Below are positions 26,958 to 35,326 of a stretch of 64,000 nt of DNA, in pieces. The number at the start of each line of letters is the position of its first letter. The stretch's first letter is position 1. The DNA comes from CAZSXS01 sp964611385 (GTDB lineage Bacteria; Bacillota; Clostridia; Lachnospirales; CAYPQA01), in contig CAZSXS010000004.1 in NCBI GenBank assembly GCA_964611385.1, positions 1 through 64,000 on the forward strand. The letters run 5' to 3'. The notes under the pieces are model-generated. The model made no database searches, was not told where the DNA came from, and saw nothing but the letters and a program-made list of their open reading frames with translations. The position numbers were made by a program, and so were the translations under genes.

Positions 26958-27239
26958 TTGAATATCATGATGGATGAAATTATGCAAGTCTTACTGTCAA
27001 AGGGCTTTCAAAAAATTGTATGTCTCGATACGCTGACCATTGCACAGTTTAATGCGCTGTGTGCCTTATTGATCAAGAACAATATCCCCTTTGATACAAC
27101 CTATACCACTGGTACCCGTCGGGATGAGCCCTCCTTGCAGGTCACGATCTACATCAACCCTAAGACGACCCTTAACTATACCTTTAACGGAACCGTACAA
27201 AACAGCGAGCCAAATGTGACCACACCCGGAAATACATAA
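26958..27239 (+). CDS. Small hypothetical protein
   Basis: A 93-residue soluble protein with no recognised domain. I choose the TTG at 26958 because AAAGGAG lies 9 nt before it; the next ATG (26967) is too far from that site. The N-terminal half is helical (LLSKGFQKIVCLDTL) and the C-terminal half Thr/Asn-rich and probably beta. It stands alone, between a terminator and a second hairpin. Confidence 0.65.
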   Translation: MNIMMDEIMQVLLSKGFQKIVCLDTLTIAQFNALCALLIKNNIPFDTTYTTGTRRDEPSLQVTIYINPKTTLNYTFNGTVQNSEPNVTTPGNT

Positions 27240-27242
27240 AAA

Positions 27243-27274
27243 AACCCGAACACAGGGGGGATTGTATTCGGGTT
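27243..27274 (+). terminator. Hairpin after the small hypothetical gene (possible terminator)
   Basis: AACCCGAA pairs with TTCGGGTT, with CACA/TGTA extending the stem by a mismatch. There is no U-tract on the plus side, and an A-tract precedes it, so it is a weak plus-strand terminator at best. Confidence 0.4.
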
Positions 27275-27380
27275 ATGGGGGGGATATTATACAAGCTTAA
27301 CTTGTATTGCTGTTGCAATTATAATGATTGCCAAATTAATAAATTTTATACAAGGAAAATAAAAATTCTTAAAAATTATT

Positions 27381-27440
27381 AATCTTTCAAAATTTCCTGG
27401 GATTATATCGCCCCCATGTCCGGCTTTTTTGAAAGATGAG
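27381..27440 (-). repeat. Family A dispersed repeat, partial copy A6
   Basis: It contains only the outer end of the element: AATCTTTCAAAATTTCCTGG, then CCCATGTCCGGCTTTTTTGAAAG (27413-27435). The same two blocks, similarly spaced, occur in A4 (30601-30660). The hairpin part is missing. Confidence 0.75.
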
Positions 27441-27447
27441 GATTTAT

Positions 27448-27476
27448 TTGACAAACCTATTTTTTTAAACTATACT
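27448..27476 (+). promoter_or_regulatory. Sigma-A promoter
   Basis: Consensus TTGACA (27448-27453) and TATACT (27471-27476) with a 17-bp spacer, 65 bp before the gene at 27542. Confidence 0.8.
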
Positions 27477-27541
27477 CCCACTGGAAAAGTTCAACAGAAA
27501 AAAACAAACAAAAGGTAAAACCATCGTAAAGGATTGAGACA

Positions 27542-28183
27542 ATGCCATTTCTGGGATTAATATTTATATTTATTTTTTTTGTATTCTATATTCAGTTTTT
27601 AATGCGCAAAGGATATTCGAATTATCGTAAAACTCAGGAGAAGGTTGAAGCGTATCTTGAAGAAGAAAGACAAGCTAACTTTTCCCGAAAAAAAGATATT
27701 GATGAACAAAGCTTTATCAAACCGGATTGGAGCAGACTCCCTCTAAATGAACTCAGCCCGACAAAGAAGGACATGCTCATGAAGCTAGGGCAGTCGAAAA
27801 TGCTGCGTTTCGAAACGCCAATGACCAACCGGGAACTCAAATTAATGTATGGCATGGCAAATTTTGAAGCTGTGATCGCCTATGAAGAAACTTTCCAAAA
27901 ATTTTCAAGAGAGCTTTTGGAATGGGCGGAAGGATTATACAAAGGGGGAAAAAATGAAGCTTGCTTGGTGGTGCTGGAAGAGTTGATCCGATTAAACAGT
28001 GAATTGAGCCGCGTATATTTCCTTTATACGGATTTGATTTGCGAGAACCAAGAGGTAAAAAACAAAAAATTGGTCGATAAATTGGACGATTTAAGCATCC
28101 TAGTGAAAAATTTACACATGAACGATGTTATAAAAACAAAAATTTTAAATTATATTAATGATAAAATTAGTTTGTTTTTATAA
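27542..28183 (+). CDS. Hypothetical membrane-anchored protein
   Basis: A 213-residue protein with one N-terminal membrane segment (residues 3-20, FLGLIFIFIFFVFYIQFL), then a charged helical cytoplasmic part. The region ~105-200 alternates helices in a way that recalls TPR-like repeats (AVIAYEETFQKFSRELLEWAE; ACLVVLEELIRLNSELSRVYF). No enzyme motif is seen. AAAGGATTGAGACA precedes the ATG. It is followed by the glycosyltransferase after 37 bp and probably shares its transcript. Confidence 0.75.
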   Translation: MPFLGLIFIFIFFVFYIQFLMRKGYSNYRKTQEKVEAYLEEERQANFSRKKDIDEQSFIKPDWSRLPLNELSPTKKDMLMKLGQSKMLRFETPMTNRELKLMYGMANFEAVIAYEETFQKFSRELLEWAEGLYKGGKNEACLVVLEELIRLNSELSRVYFLYTDLICENQEVKNKKLVDKLDDLSILVKNLHMNDVIKTKILNYINDKISLFL

Positions 28184-28220
28184 CAAAACAACTGCGGCAT
28201 AGTCGCAAACGGAGGCCTCA

Positions 28221-29495
28221 ATGAATATCGGGATATTTACAGACACTTATTTTCCGCAAATCAGCGGTGTTGCAACTTCAACAAAAATGTTAGCCAGGGA
28301 ACTGAACAAGCTGGGTCACAAGGTGTACATTTTTACCACGGATGATCCAAAGGCCGAGAAAACACCTTATGTTTTCCGGCTACCTAGCATGCCTTTCCTT
28401 TTCTTACCTTCGCGCAGGGTAGCATACCTGTACCCTCCAAAGCTGCTATTAAAGATGAAAAGCCTTGATTTAGATATCATTCATACACAAACCGAATTTC
28501 CTATGGGGATCTTTGGGCGGGTGGTTGCGGAGTTTTTATCCATTCCAACCGTACACACCTATCACACCATGTATGAAGACTACGTTCACTACGTTGCAAA
28601 TGGAAAATTGATCAGCCCCAATGCTGCCAAGCAGTATGTTAAATTATTTTGCAAAGGAGCCAAGACCATCATTACGCCTGTGGAAAAGGCAAAGAAGAGG
28701 CTGGTTGAATTCGGGGTTTCGAAGGACATACAGGTTGTTCCCAGCGGCATTGATTTTACGCCCTTCCAACGGGGCAAGTACAGCCAAGAGGAAATCAACG
28801 CTGCTAAAGAAGCCCTGGGCTTAAATCTGACCGACCCCATCGTCATTACCGTAGGGCGGGTAGCAAGGGAAAAGAGCATTGATGTTACCCTAAAGCAGAT
28901 GCCAAAGCTTTTGGAACTGATGCCAGAGGCAAAGTTTGTTATCGTGGGGGACGGACCTTATTTGAAGGATCTAAAAGCCATGGCCAAGAGCCTTTCGGTT
29001 GAAAACGCCGTAATTTTTGCCGGGCCCCAGCCCTGGGACAGCATTGGCTTATACTACCAAATGGGGGATGTTTTTGTTACTGCTTCAACCTCTGAAACCC
29101 AAGGCCTTACGCACATTGAGGCCATGGCGGCAGGTGTGCCTGTCATTGTAAAAAAGGACTTAAGCTTTGAGGCCATCGTCCTTGATCAGGAGACGGGACT
29201 GGTGTTTAAGCAGGATGAGGAACTTACACACTGCATTTACAGAGTACTTAGCGACAAGTCTTTCGCCCAAAAATTGGTTGAAGGAGCCTATGAGATTATC
29301 AAGCCCCTGTCCTGTGAGGAATTTGCGAAGAGGATCCTTGAAATTTATATCAAGACTCTAGAAAGACATAGCCCTCCCAGAACCAAAATTACCCTGACTC
29401 CCCTGATTAATAAAATCCGGGTCTTGAAAGATTTTACCCTCCGTAGAAAGAACGGGGTTGATGCGGTTGAAATGGAAAAAGAAAATATAATATAA
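28221..29495 (+). CDS. GT4-family glycosyltransferase (diacylglycerol glucosyltransferase-like)
   Basis: A 424-residue GT-B glycosyltransferase. It shows the N-terminal nucleotide-fold start NIGIFTDTYFPQISGVATS, a hydrophobic/basic membrane-contact stretch (LPSMPFLFLPSRR), and the donor-site motifs ITVGRVAREKS and SETQGLTHIEAMAAG (E-x7-E). The opening and the HTYHTMYEDYVHY segment resemble enzymes adding glucose to diacylglycerol in Firmicutes, which would make glycolipid or lipoteichoic acid anchor. The acceptor is an inference. ATG with GGAGGCC upstream. Confidence 0.87.
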   Translation: MNIGIFTDTYFPQISGVATSTKMLARELNKLGHKVYIFTTDDPKAEKTPYVFRLPSMPFLFLPSRRVAYLYPPKLLLKMKSLDLDIIHTQTEFPMGIFGRVVAEFLSIPTVHTYHTMYEDYVHYVANGKLISPNAAKQYVKLFCKGAKTIITPVEKAKKRLVEFGVSKDIQVVPSGIDFTPFQRGKYSQEEINAAKEALGLNLTDPIVITVGRVAREKSIDVTLKQMPKLLELMPEAKFVIVGDGPYLKDLKAMAKSLSVENAVIFAGPQPWDSIGLYYQMGDVFVTASTSETQGLTHIEAMAAGVPVIVKKDLSFEAIVLDQETGLVFKQDEELTHCIYRVLSDKSFAQKLVEGAYEIIKPLSCEEFAKRILEIYIKTLERHSPPRTKITLTPLINKIRVLKDFTLRRKNGVDAVEMEKENII

Positions 29496-29533
29496 GTAAA
29501 CATGGGATTGGCGCATACACACTTTTCTGAAAC

Positions 29534-29572
29534 AGGCTGTGTTCAAGAATTCCTTGGACATAGCCTTTCTTG
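29534..29572 (+). terminator. Rho-independent terminator
   Basis: AGGCTGTGTTCAAG pairs with CTTGGACATAGCCT through two G-U pairs, followed by TTCTTGT. It lies 38 bp after the glycosyltransferase stop. Confidence 0.7.
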
Positions 29573-29581
29573 TATCCTCTG

Positions 29582-29610
29582 TTGTAATTAAAAGCAAAGC
29601 CGAGTATAAT
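29582..29610 (+). promoter_or_regulatory. Sigma-A promoter of the TtcA-like gene
   Basis: TTGTAA and TATAAT with a 17-bp spacer, 52 bp before the ATG at 29663. Confidence 0.7.
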
Positions 29611-29662
29611 GAGGAAAAAGTGTAGAAATATGCTTTTTATTTTTTCATGACGTGAGGTATAG

Positions 29663-30370
29663 ATGAAATTACAACTATTATTAAGTTATGTGCGAAAAGC
29701 CTGTGACGATTACGGGATGATACAGGACGGAGACAAGATTGCCGTTGGGATTTCTGGCGGAAAGGACAGTTTGACGCTTTTACTTGCGTTGAAAAATTTA
29801 CAGCGCTTTTATCCTGCCAAGTTTGAGCTTGTTGCGATCACGGTTTCCCTTGGTTTGCCGGGTTTTGATACCACGGAAATACGAGCCTTTAGCGAAAATC
29901 TGGGCGTACCTTATTATTTGGTGGAGACGGACATTGGAGAAATCACAATGTCGCAAAAGAACCCCTGCTCCTTATGTGCCAAGATGCGAAAGGGTGCATT
30001 AAACGACAAGGCCGTAGAGCTTGGCTGCAACAAGGTTGCATTAGGGCACAACAAGGACGATGTGGTAGAGACTTTTCTACTCTCTCTTTTTTATGAAGGG
30101 CGCTTTCATGTATTTAGTCCGGTTACATACTGGGATCGAAAGAACATTCATTCCATACGGCCACTTTCCTATGTACCCGAGAAGGACATTATATCCTTTA
30201 AGAACAAAAATCAGCTTCCAGTTTTAAAAAATCCATGTTCCGTTGACGGGCACACAAAAAGGGCTGAGGTTAAGAATCTAGTCAAGGAATACAACGAGCG
30301 TTTCGGCAACTTCGACGAGAAGCTTTTCGGTGCCATCCGCCGTGAGGGATTGGACGGATGGAAAATCTAA
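29663..30370 (+). CDS. ttcA: TtcA-family PP-loop ATPase (tRNA 2-thiolation)
   Basis: A 235-residue member of the TtcA/TtuA group, which activates a tRNA base by adenylation and replaces oxygen with sulphur. The PP-loop is SGGKDS (~31-36). Cysteines are in CSLC (~residues 97-100) and NPCSVDGHTKR (~190), in positions that bind a [4Fe-4S] cluster in this family. It also has the conserved ALGHNKDDVVET motif. It is shorter than Escherichia coli TtcA (311 residues), as Firmicute members usually are. The exact base modified cannot be read from sequence. It has its own promoter, and a family A repeat follows. Confidence 0.85.
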   Translation: MKLQLLLSYVRKACDDYGMIQDGDKIAVGISGGKDSLTLLLALKNLQRFYPAKFELVAITVSLGLPGFDTTEIRAFSENLGVPYYLVETDIGEITMSQKNPCSLCAKMRKGALNDKAVELGCNKVALGHNKDDVVETFLLSLFYEGRFHVFSPVTYWDRKNIHSIRPLSYVPEKDIISFKNKNQLPVLKNPCSVDGHTKRAEVKNLVKEYNERFGNFDEKLFGAIRREGLDGWKI

Positions 30371-30398
30371 AACAAGACCAAGATTAAAAAGAAAGATC

Positions 30399-30505
30399 AA
30401 AACCGTGGGGGGAAGGAGAAGAAAACTTTTTTCAAACGGCGAAAAAAGTTTTCTTCTCCTTCCCCCCACACCCCCTATCCTCCTCTTTCAAAAAAGCCGG
30501 ACATA
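30399..30505 (+). repeat. Family A dispersed repeat, copy A3
   Basis: AAACCGTGGGGGG, then an extended hairpin (about 30413-30467: AGAAGAAAACTTTTTTC, loop AAACGGC, GAAAAAAGTTTTCTTCT), then CCCCCCACACCCCC and TTTCAAAAAAGCCGGACAT. Nearly identical to A5 at 36556. Confidence 0.9.
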
Positions 30506-30510
30506 GTCTT

Positions 30511-30550
30511 GTGTGGTGGCTTTGCAAAGCTTAACGATACTGAGTATAGT
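30511..30550 (+). repeat. Family B repeat, partial copy B3
   Basis: GGTGGCTTTGCAAAGC followed by ACTGAGTATAG, the right end of the family B element. It lies between the oppositely oriented A3 and A4 copies. Confidence 0.65.
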
Positions 30551-30598
30551 ATAGATCAATGAAATATAGAAAGAATTTAAACTATGCTTTAGCAGTCT

Positions 30599-30716
30599 CA
30601 AATCTTTCAAAATCTCGTAGGATCCTCAATCATAACCCCATGTCCGGCTTTTTTGAAAGGTGGAGAAAGGGGAGGTTAGCCAACAAGTTTTCCGCCTCCC
30701 TCCCCCACGGTTTTTG
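30599..30716 (-). repeat. Family A dispersed repeat, copy A4
   Basis: In inverted orientation to A3: AATCTTTCAAAAT, CCCCATGTCCGGCTTTTTTG, a G/A-rich stretch, a different centre (GGAGGTTAGCCAACAAG), then CTCCCCCACGGTTTTT. The central AAAACTTTT hairpin is replaced by a shorter one. It ends 40 bp before the TSCPD gene. Confidence 0.8.
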
Positions 30717-30756
30717 AGAGACCCTTAATTTTAAAATAAGAAAGGAATTTTATTAT

Positions 30757-31005
30757 ATGTTTACATTTATACCAAATGGTGTTTGTTCAAGAGAAATTCA
30801 AGTGGATGTGAAGAACGGCGTTGTAGGCAGCATTGAGTTTGTTGGGGGCTGCAACGGGAACTTGAAGGGAATCAGCCAACTGGTTTCTGGCATGAAGGTG
30901 GATGAGGCGATTAAAAGACTGAAGGGCATTACCTGCGGCAGTAAGCACAGTTCCTGCCCTGATCAGTTAGCTGTGGCCTTGGAACAGGCTATTCGTGAGG
31001 GGTGA
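30757..31005 (+). CDS. TSCPD-domain protein (TIGR03905-like)
   Basis: An 82-residue protein consisting of a single TSCPD domain, recognised by the NGVCSREI start, VGGCNGNLKGIS and the SSCPDQLAVAL end. This domain is found alone in Clostridia and at the C-terminus of some ribonucleotide reductases, where its cysteines bind zinc. Five cysteines are present. Its role alone is unknown. ATG with AAAGGAA upstream. It runs into the MoxR gene, whose ATG lies 4 bp after its stop. Confidence 0.87.
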   Translation: MFTFIPNGVCSREIQVDVKNGVVGSIEFVGGCNGNLKGISQLVSGMKVDEAIKRLKGITCGSKHSSCPDQLAVALEQAIREG

Positions 31006-31009
31006 AGCG

Positions 31010-31954
31010 ATGAATACAAACGGCAAAACCGAAAAGCGTGATAGCAAAATTCATTTGGTCAAAGCAAACATTGAAAAGGTTATTGTCGGTAAGAGTAAAG
31101 AAATTGAACTGGTTTTGGCTGCGCTCTTGGCAAATGGTCATGTGCTTCTGGAGGATACTCCGGGGACAGGGAAGACCATCCTTGCCAAGTCTTTGGCAGC
31201 GTCCATTCATTGCGATTTTGGGCGGGTTCAGTTTACGCCGGACTTGCTGCCCTCTGACTTGGTGGGTCTTAATTTTTACAACCCAAAGGATGGATCCTTC
31301 ACCTTCAGAAAGGGCGCTATTTTTACAAACATACTGCTGGCAGATGAAATCAACCGAGCCACACCCCGTACACAATCCGGTCTGCTGGAAAGCATGGAGG
31401 AAAAGCAAATTACGGTGGATGGCGTTACTTATGTTCTGGATGCTCCTTATTTTGTCATTGCCACCCAGAACCCCATTGAAACCCAAGGCACCTTTCCCTT
31501 ACCAGAGGCCCAGTTGGATCGCTTCTTGATTCGGCTGTCCTTGGGATACCCCAGTACAGAGGAAAGTACGCAAATATTAAAGCGCTTTGTGGAGAACAAT
31601 CCCTTGACGGATTTAAAGCCGGTCATTGAAAAAAGCGAATTGCTCGCCATGCAAAAGGCTTCAAGCGCCGTTCATATTGCAGAAGATGTTTATGCCTACA
31701 TCACTCGACTCTGTGAGGAGACTAGAAAGCATGATGCTGTTACCCTTGGCATCAGCACCCGAGGCGCTCTTGCCCTTGCGAGGCTGTCCCAGGCTTTTGC
31801 TTTCATTCAGGGCAGAGACTTTGTCAATCCCGATGACGTCAAAAGCCTCTTACCGTCTGTTTTCGGGCACAGGCTTATTGTTCGCGGCAACAAGACGAGC
31901 AGCGTGATTCAAGAGGTATTGCAGGGAGTGAAGGTTCCTACAGAAAACTGGTAG
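31010..31954 (+). CDS. MoxR-family AAA+ ATPase
   Basis: A 314-residue AAA+ chaperone. ATG 31010 is used, with GTGAGGGG upstream; GTG 30995 is an alternative inside the previous gene. It has Walker A DTPGTGKTILAKS, Walker B ILLADEINRA, sensor 1 ATQNPIE and the family's arginine-rich C-terminal lid. MoxR ATPases with DUF58 partners assemble or activate membrane or secreted complexes. Here it leads an operon of MoxR, DUF58 protein and multi-pass membrane protein. Confidence 0.92.
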   Translation: MNTNGKTEKRDSKIHLVKANIEKVIVGKSKEIELVLAALLANGHVLLEDTPGTGKTILAKSLAASIHCDFGRVQFTPDLLPSDLVGLNFYNPKDGSFTFRKGAIFTNILLADEINRATPRTQSGLLESMEEKQITVDGVTYVLDAPYFVIATQNPIETQGTFPLPEAQLDRFLIRLSLGYPSTEESTQILKRFVENNPLTDLKPVIEKSELLAMQKASSAVHIAEDVYAYITRLCEETRKHDAVTLGISTRGALALARLSQAFAFIQGRDFVNPDDVKSLLPSVFGHRLIVRGNKTSSVIQEVLQGVKVPTENW

Positions 31955-32002
31955 GAGGGTCGGATCAGTTGCATACCTTGCCTGATCAGATTGGGGGGAA
32001 TT

Positions 32003-33124
32003 ATGGCAATCATTGGATTGATTGTGGTGGTGGCACTACTCGTTACGGTACAGGAACGGCTGTATCGGCGGTTTTGGAGCAAAAAGCTGTCTCTGTCTTT
32101 GGAGTTTTCGACCAAGACGGTTTTTGAGGGGGAAAAGCTTTTCTTGACCGAAAAGGTATCCAATGCCAAGATTTTGCCGCTTCCGTGGCTTTGCGTAAAG
32201 CTTCAGCTTTCACGGAAGCTTTTTTTTATAGGCGATAAGTACGACAATATCCATGTTTCCGATTACCTGTATAGAAATGACTTGTACAGCGTGATGTTCT
32301 ATCAAAAAATCACCAGAAAGCTGCCTCTGATCTGCTTATCCCGGGGTTACTATACTATCAAAAGCGCAGACTTGGTAAGTAGCAATATTCTAATTTCCGA
32401 AAAATTAATCATTCCCGTCCCCTGCAACACAAGTGTGACGGTTTATCCAAAGCTTATCAACACACCCCTTTTGGAGTTTCCCTTCCAAAAGATTTACGGC
32501 GCTGTTCTGACCAAGCGCTTTATCAATCCTGATCCCTTTGAATTCCGGGGGATGAGGGAGTATGAGCCTTACGATGATTTCAAGTCGATTAATTACAAGG
32601 CTTCGGCTCGGGTTGGAAAGCTGATGGTCAACCTCTATGGTTATACCAACGACATGGAGGTGCTACTGATACTGAACCTGCAAAAGTATAGCGCCTGGTC
32701 CTCAGAGCTGATTTTTGAGGACAGCATACGCCTGGCTGCCTCTTTGGCAAAGCTTTTGCTTGAAAAGGGCATTTCGGTGGGTCTTCTTTCCAATGGTCGG
32801 GATATCATTACCGACACCCCCATTCACATTAAGCCTGGTTCTGGCAGTAATCACTTGTTAAATATCTATGAGGCTTTGGCCAGGATAGACCTTGGAAAGG
32901 AAGCTTTGCCCTTCGAAGCATCCCAAGGGGATCCCTCGGTGATTTCTGTTTTCATTTCCACAAATCACGAGCCCCAAACGTTACAGTTTTATGAAAGGCT
33001 ACAGTCGGCGGGCTGGATCTTGCCTTACTTTCGGGAGATGACGATTAAGCTTCCGATCGACTATGTGCCATGGGAGGTGATCTGGGATGACCAAGGTCAG
33101 AAAGCTGATTCCGCCGCTCTGTAA
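32003..33124 (+). CDS. DUF58-domain protein
   Basis: A 373-residue protein; ATG 32003 has a GGGGGG ribosome site 5 nt upstream. One N-terminal membrane segment (~2-18) precedes a beta-rich middle region, then the DUF58 core with the diagnostic block PFEFRGMREYEPYDDFKSIN and NYKASARVGKLMVN. A von Willebrand A-like part follows. DUF58 proteins are the partners of MoxR ATPases. The gene lies 48 bp after the MoxR stop and overlaps the next membrane protein by 38 bp. Confidence 0.9.
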   Translation: MAIIGLIVVVALLVTVQERLYRRFWSKKLSLSLEFSTKTVFEGEKLFLTEKVSNAKILPLPWLCVKLQLSRKLFFIGDKYDNIHVSDYLYRNDLYSVMFYQKITRKLPLICLSRGYYTIKSADLVSSNILISEKLIIPVPCNTSVTVYPKLINTPLLEFPFQKIYGAVLTKRFINPDPFEFRGMREYEPYDDFKSINYKASARVGKLMVNLYGYTNDMEVLLILNLQKYSAWSSELIFEDSIRLAASLAKLLLEKGISVGLLSNGRDIITDTPIHIKPGSGSNHLLNIYEALARIDLGKEALPFEASQGDPSVISVFISTNHEPQTLQFYERLQSAGWILPYFREMTIKLPIDYVPWEVIWDDQGQKADSAAL

Positions 33125-34238
33125 TGAGCTATGGTTTTTCTTTTTCCTTGCTGGGATTTTTTCCTTGCCTTCCTGGATGGTTTTAAAGAATGTTTCGTAC
33201 ATTACTCTTTTCCTGATCCCCATCCTTTTAAGCTTTCTCATCCGCAAGACTGTGAAGAATTTCTTCCTGTTTTTGGGCTTGAATCTTCTGTTTGTTTTAC
33301 CGGTTTTTGCGCTTGATTTATACCAAAGCTTGTTTTATGGCGCCTTTTTTCTCTTTCTCTTTTTTAACACCTTTATCAAGCGACTGAAACCGTACCAGGA
33401 ACTAAGTTTTAGCGCCATCGTCGTTGTGCTGGGCTTGAACATTGCGGTTTCCGTCTCAGCCAGTGTACTGGGCTATAAGCAGATTCCTCCCTACATGTTT
33501 ATCTATTCCCTCCTAGCCGTGCTGACCTTCCTGATTTCATCTCAGATTCGGAAAGTTGACTATTCCTTAGAATTAATTACCGCAACCACCTTCCAGCCGG
33601 TTGATCGAATTCTGAGCTTCAACAACCGTACTTTCCTTCTTTTTGCGGGAATCCTTCTCGTGCTAAGCGTTGGTTCGTTGCTCATTGATTTCGAAGGGTA
33701 CATCTATGGACTTTTGGGTTTGATATTGACGGGAATCCGCTACCTGGCTTCTTTACAGAAGCCTGAGTTACCAGGAGAGCCCCTGGTGGAGGTAACGCCT
33801 CCGCCGCCACCTCCTGCTACGATGGGTCGATTTCCCCTTGATCCGGGCAAAGAAAACTTTATTGTGAAACTGATCGAAGAGATCATTATGTTTCTGATGC
33901 AGATTGTCTTGGTGTTGGGCTTTATCGGCTTGATTCTATACGCTGCCTATCTGCTCTACAAAAAATTCTATTCGGTTAAGAAGAGCGACGATATAGTAGA
34001 ATTTATTTCTCCAGAAACTTCATTGGAAAGAATGCTTCAAAGCATCAAAACGAGTTTCCTCGGGCCTTCCAATAAGCTAAGACGCATTTATTTTAAGAAA
34101 GTCAAGTCCTATATCAAAAAAGGAAGCAGCATCCAGTCCTCCGATACCACAGCGGAGATTCAGGAGAAGTTGTCCAGCTTTGAAGATATCAGCGAGCTGA
34201 CAGGGAAGTATGAGCAGGTTCGTTATGGGAAGGAATGA
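33087..34238 (+). CDS. Multi-pass membrane protein of the MoxR/DUF58 operon
   Basis: A 383-residue protein with about eight hydrophobic segments in its first ~205 residues and one more near 265-290, separated by a Pro-rich loop (VTPPPPPPATMG). The cytoplasmic C-terminus (TTAEIQEKLSSF...LTGKYEQVRYGKE) resembles the DUF4129 tail found in these operons. GGAGGTGATC precedes the ATG inside the DUF58 gene, so the 38-bp overlap is real. Related operons usually also carry a transglutaminase-like gene, which is missing here. Function unknown. Confidence 0.78.
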   Translation: MTKVRKLIPPLCNELWFFFFLAGIFSLPSWMVLKNVSYITLFLIPILLSFLIRKTVKNFFLFLGLNLLFVLPVFALDLYQSLFYGAFFLFLFFNTFIKRLKPYQELSFSAIVVVLGLNIAVSVSASVLGYKQIPPYMFIYSLLAVLTFLISSQIRKVDYSLELITATTFQPVDRILSFNNRTFLLFAGILLVLSVGSLLIDFEGYIYGLLGLILTGIRYLASLQKPELPGEPLVEVTPPPPPPATMGRFPLDPGKENFIVKLIEEIIMFLMQIVLVLGFIGLILYAAYLLYKKFYSVKKSDDIVEFISPETSLERMLQSIKTSFLGPSNKLRRIYFKKVKSYIKKGSSIQSSDTTAEIQEKLSSFEDISELTGKYEQVRYGKE

Positions 34239-34293
34239 ATGCTGTGAAATCGGTATGCTATTCCCATAAGTAGATTATACTGAAAGCTAAAAT

Positions 34294-34331
34294 GCATTTG
34301 GGTGTTCTTTTCATGCCCAAGTGCTTTTTTT
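34294..34331 (+). terminator. Rho-independent terminator
   Basis: GCATTTGGGT pairs with GCCCAAGTGC (with G-U pairs), followed by seven T. It closes the MoxR operon. Confidence 0.8.
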
Positions 34332-34405
34332 GTTGTGAATAATTCCATCCATACTCGGCACCCTAACGACTTTTCTAAAAAGCTCCCCCTCACCAAAACA
34401 CAGGA

Positions 34406-34432
34406 ACGAATTAAATTTGTCTACATATTATA
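34406..34432 (+). promoter_or_regulatory. Candidate sigma-K promoter of dpaAB
   Basis: AC (34406-34407), 16-bp spacer, then CATATTATA (34424-34432). This matches the sigma-K pattern AC-N16-CATAnnnTA exactly. In Bacillus the spoVF (dpa) operon is a sigma-K target in the mother cell. Transcription would start about 34439, which excludes the upstream ATG at 34433 and supports the start at 34466. Confidence 0.7.
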
Positions 34433-34465
34433 ATGCATAGAAGAATTAAAAGGCTGGGTGGTACT

Positions 34466-35326
34466 ATGCGAAAATGTTTTGCGGTCATTGCTGGTGACAG
34501 GCGAAATATTTGTTTGGCTAAAGCTTTACGTGATGACGGACATATGGTAAAAATGTACGGCTTTTCGTTTTATGATAAAGAAGTAGTCGAGGAGGAAGAA
34601 AGCCTATTTTCGGCGATTACAGGGGCAGATTGTGTCATCGGAGGAATCCCCACCAGTAATGATGGGATCAGCTTGAACGCACCCTTTAGCCCCACCCCTG
34701 TGCTGTGTGATGATGTTTTTCGATTGATCAAGCCTGAGCAGCTCTTTATGGGAGGATACTTTCGGCAGGAGCTGAAAGACCTGGCCAAAAAGTACGATGT
34801 TCAAATCTACGACCTGTTGCAATATGAGTCTCTGTCCATACTCAATGCCATCCCCACGGCAGAGGGGGCTGTGAAGATCGCCATAGCCGAAACCGATTTT
34901 ACTATACATGGAAGCAACATTCTAGTAATTGGTTTTGGGCGCATCGGCAAAATGCTCTGCAAAATCCTGAGTTCCTTCTCCGCTAATATTACTGTGGCTG
35001 TCAACACGGAAGAAGCCAGTGCATCAGCCAGAAGCTATGGATACAAGGTCATCTTCAGCGCCAAAATGAAGAGCGAGTTGTCTGACTTTCACATCATTTT
35101 CAATACAGTCCCCAAAATTTTATTGGATAAGCAAAACTTGAAATTCCTGAAAGAAGAAGCATTGATTATTGAGTTGGCTTCGCCTCCCTATGGCATTGAT
35201 TATGAAGCCAGTAAGGCCTTAAACATTCGCACGGTCTTTGCGAACTCCTTGCCTGGGATTGTTGCGCCGAAAACAGTTGCTACCTATATCAAAGACACCA
35301 TCTATTCAGTTATAGGGGGAATATAA
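34466..35326 (+). CDS. dpaA: Dipicolinate synthase subunit A
   Basis: A 286-residue DpaA/SpoVFA. The start is ATG 34466 (MRKCFAVIAGDRRNI) with GGGTGGT upstream. It has an N-terminal domain plus a Rossmann NAD(P)-binding domain (VIGFGRIGKMLC), like D-2-hydroxyacid dehydrogenases. With DpaB it makes dipicolinic acid from dihydrodipicolinate in the mother cell; the product fills the spore core and gives heat resistance. dpaB follows directly with the stop and start next to each other. This is the clearest sign that the organism forms endospores. Confidence 0.93.
   Translation: MRKCFAVIAGDRRNICLAKALRDDGHMVKMYGFSFYDKEVVEEEESLFSAITGADCVIGGIPTSNDGISLNAPFSPTPVLCDDVFRLIKPEQLFMGGYFRQELKDLAKKYDVQIYDLLQYESLSILNAIPTAEGAVKIAIAETDFTIHGSNILVIGFGRIGKMLCKILSSFSANITVAVNTEEASASARSYGYKVIFSAKMKSELSDFHIIFNTVPKILLDKQNLKFLKEEALIIELASPPYGIDYEASKALNIRTVFANSLPGIVAPKTVATYIKDTIYSVIGGI

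Noticed and set aside
26958..27239. Start at ATG 26967 for the small hypothetical gene
   Set aside because: The only good ribosome site (AAAGGAG) is at the right distance from TTG 26958.
30989..31486. 165-residue open frame opposite the MoxR gene
   Set aside because: It lies antisense to conserved AAA+ motifs and its translation has no recognisable domain.
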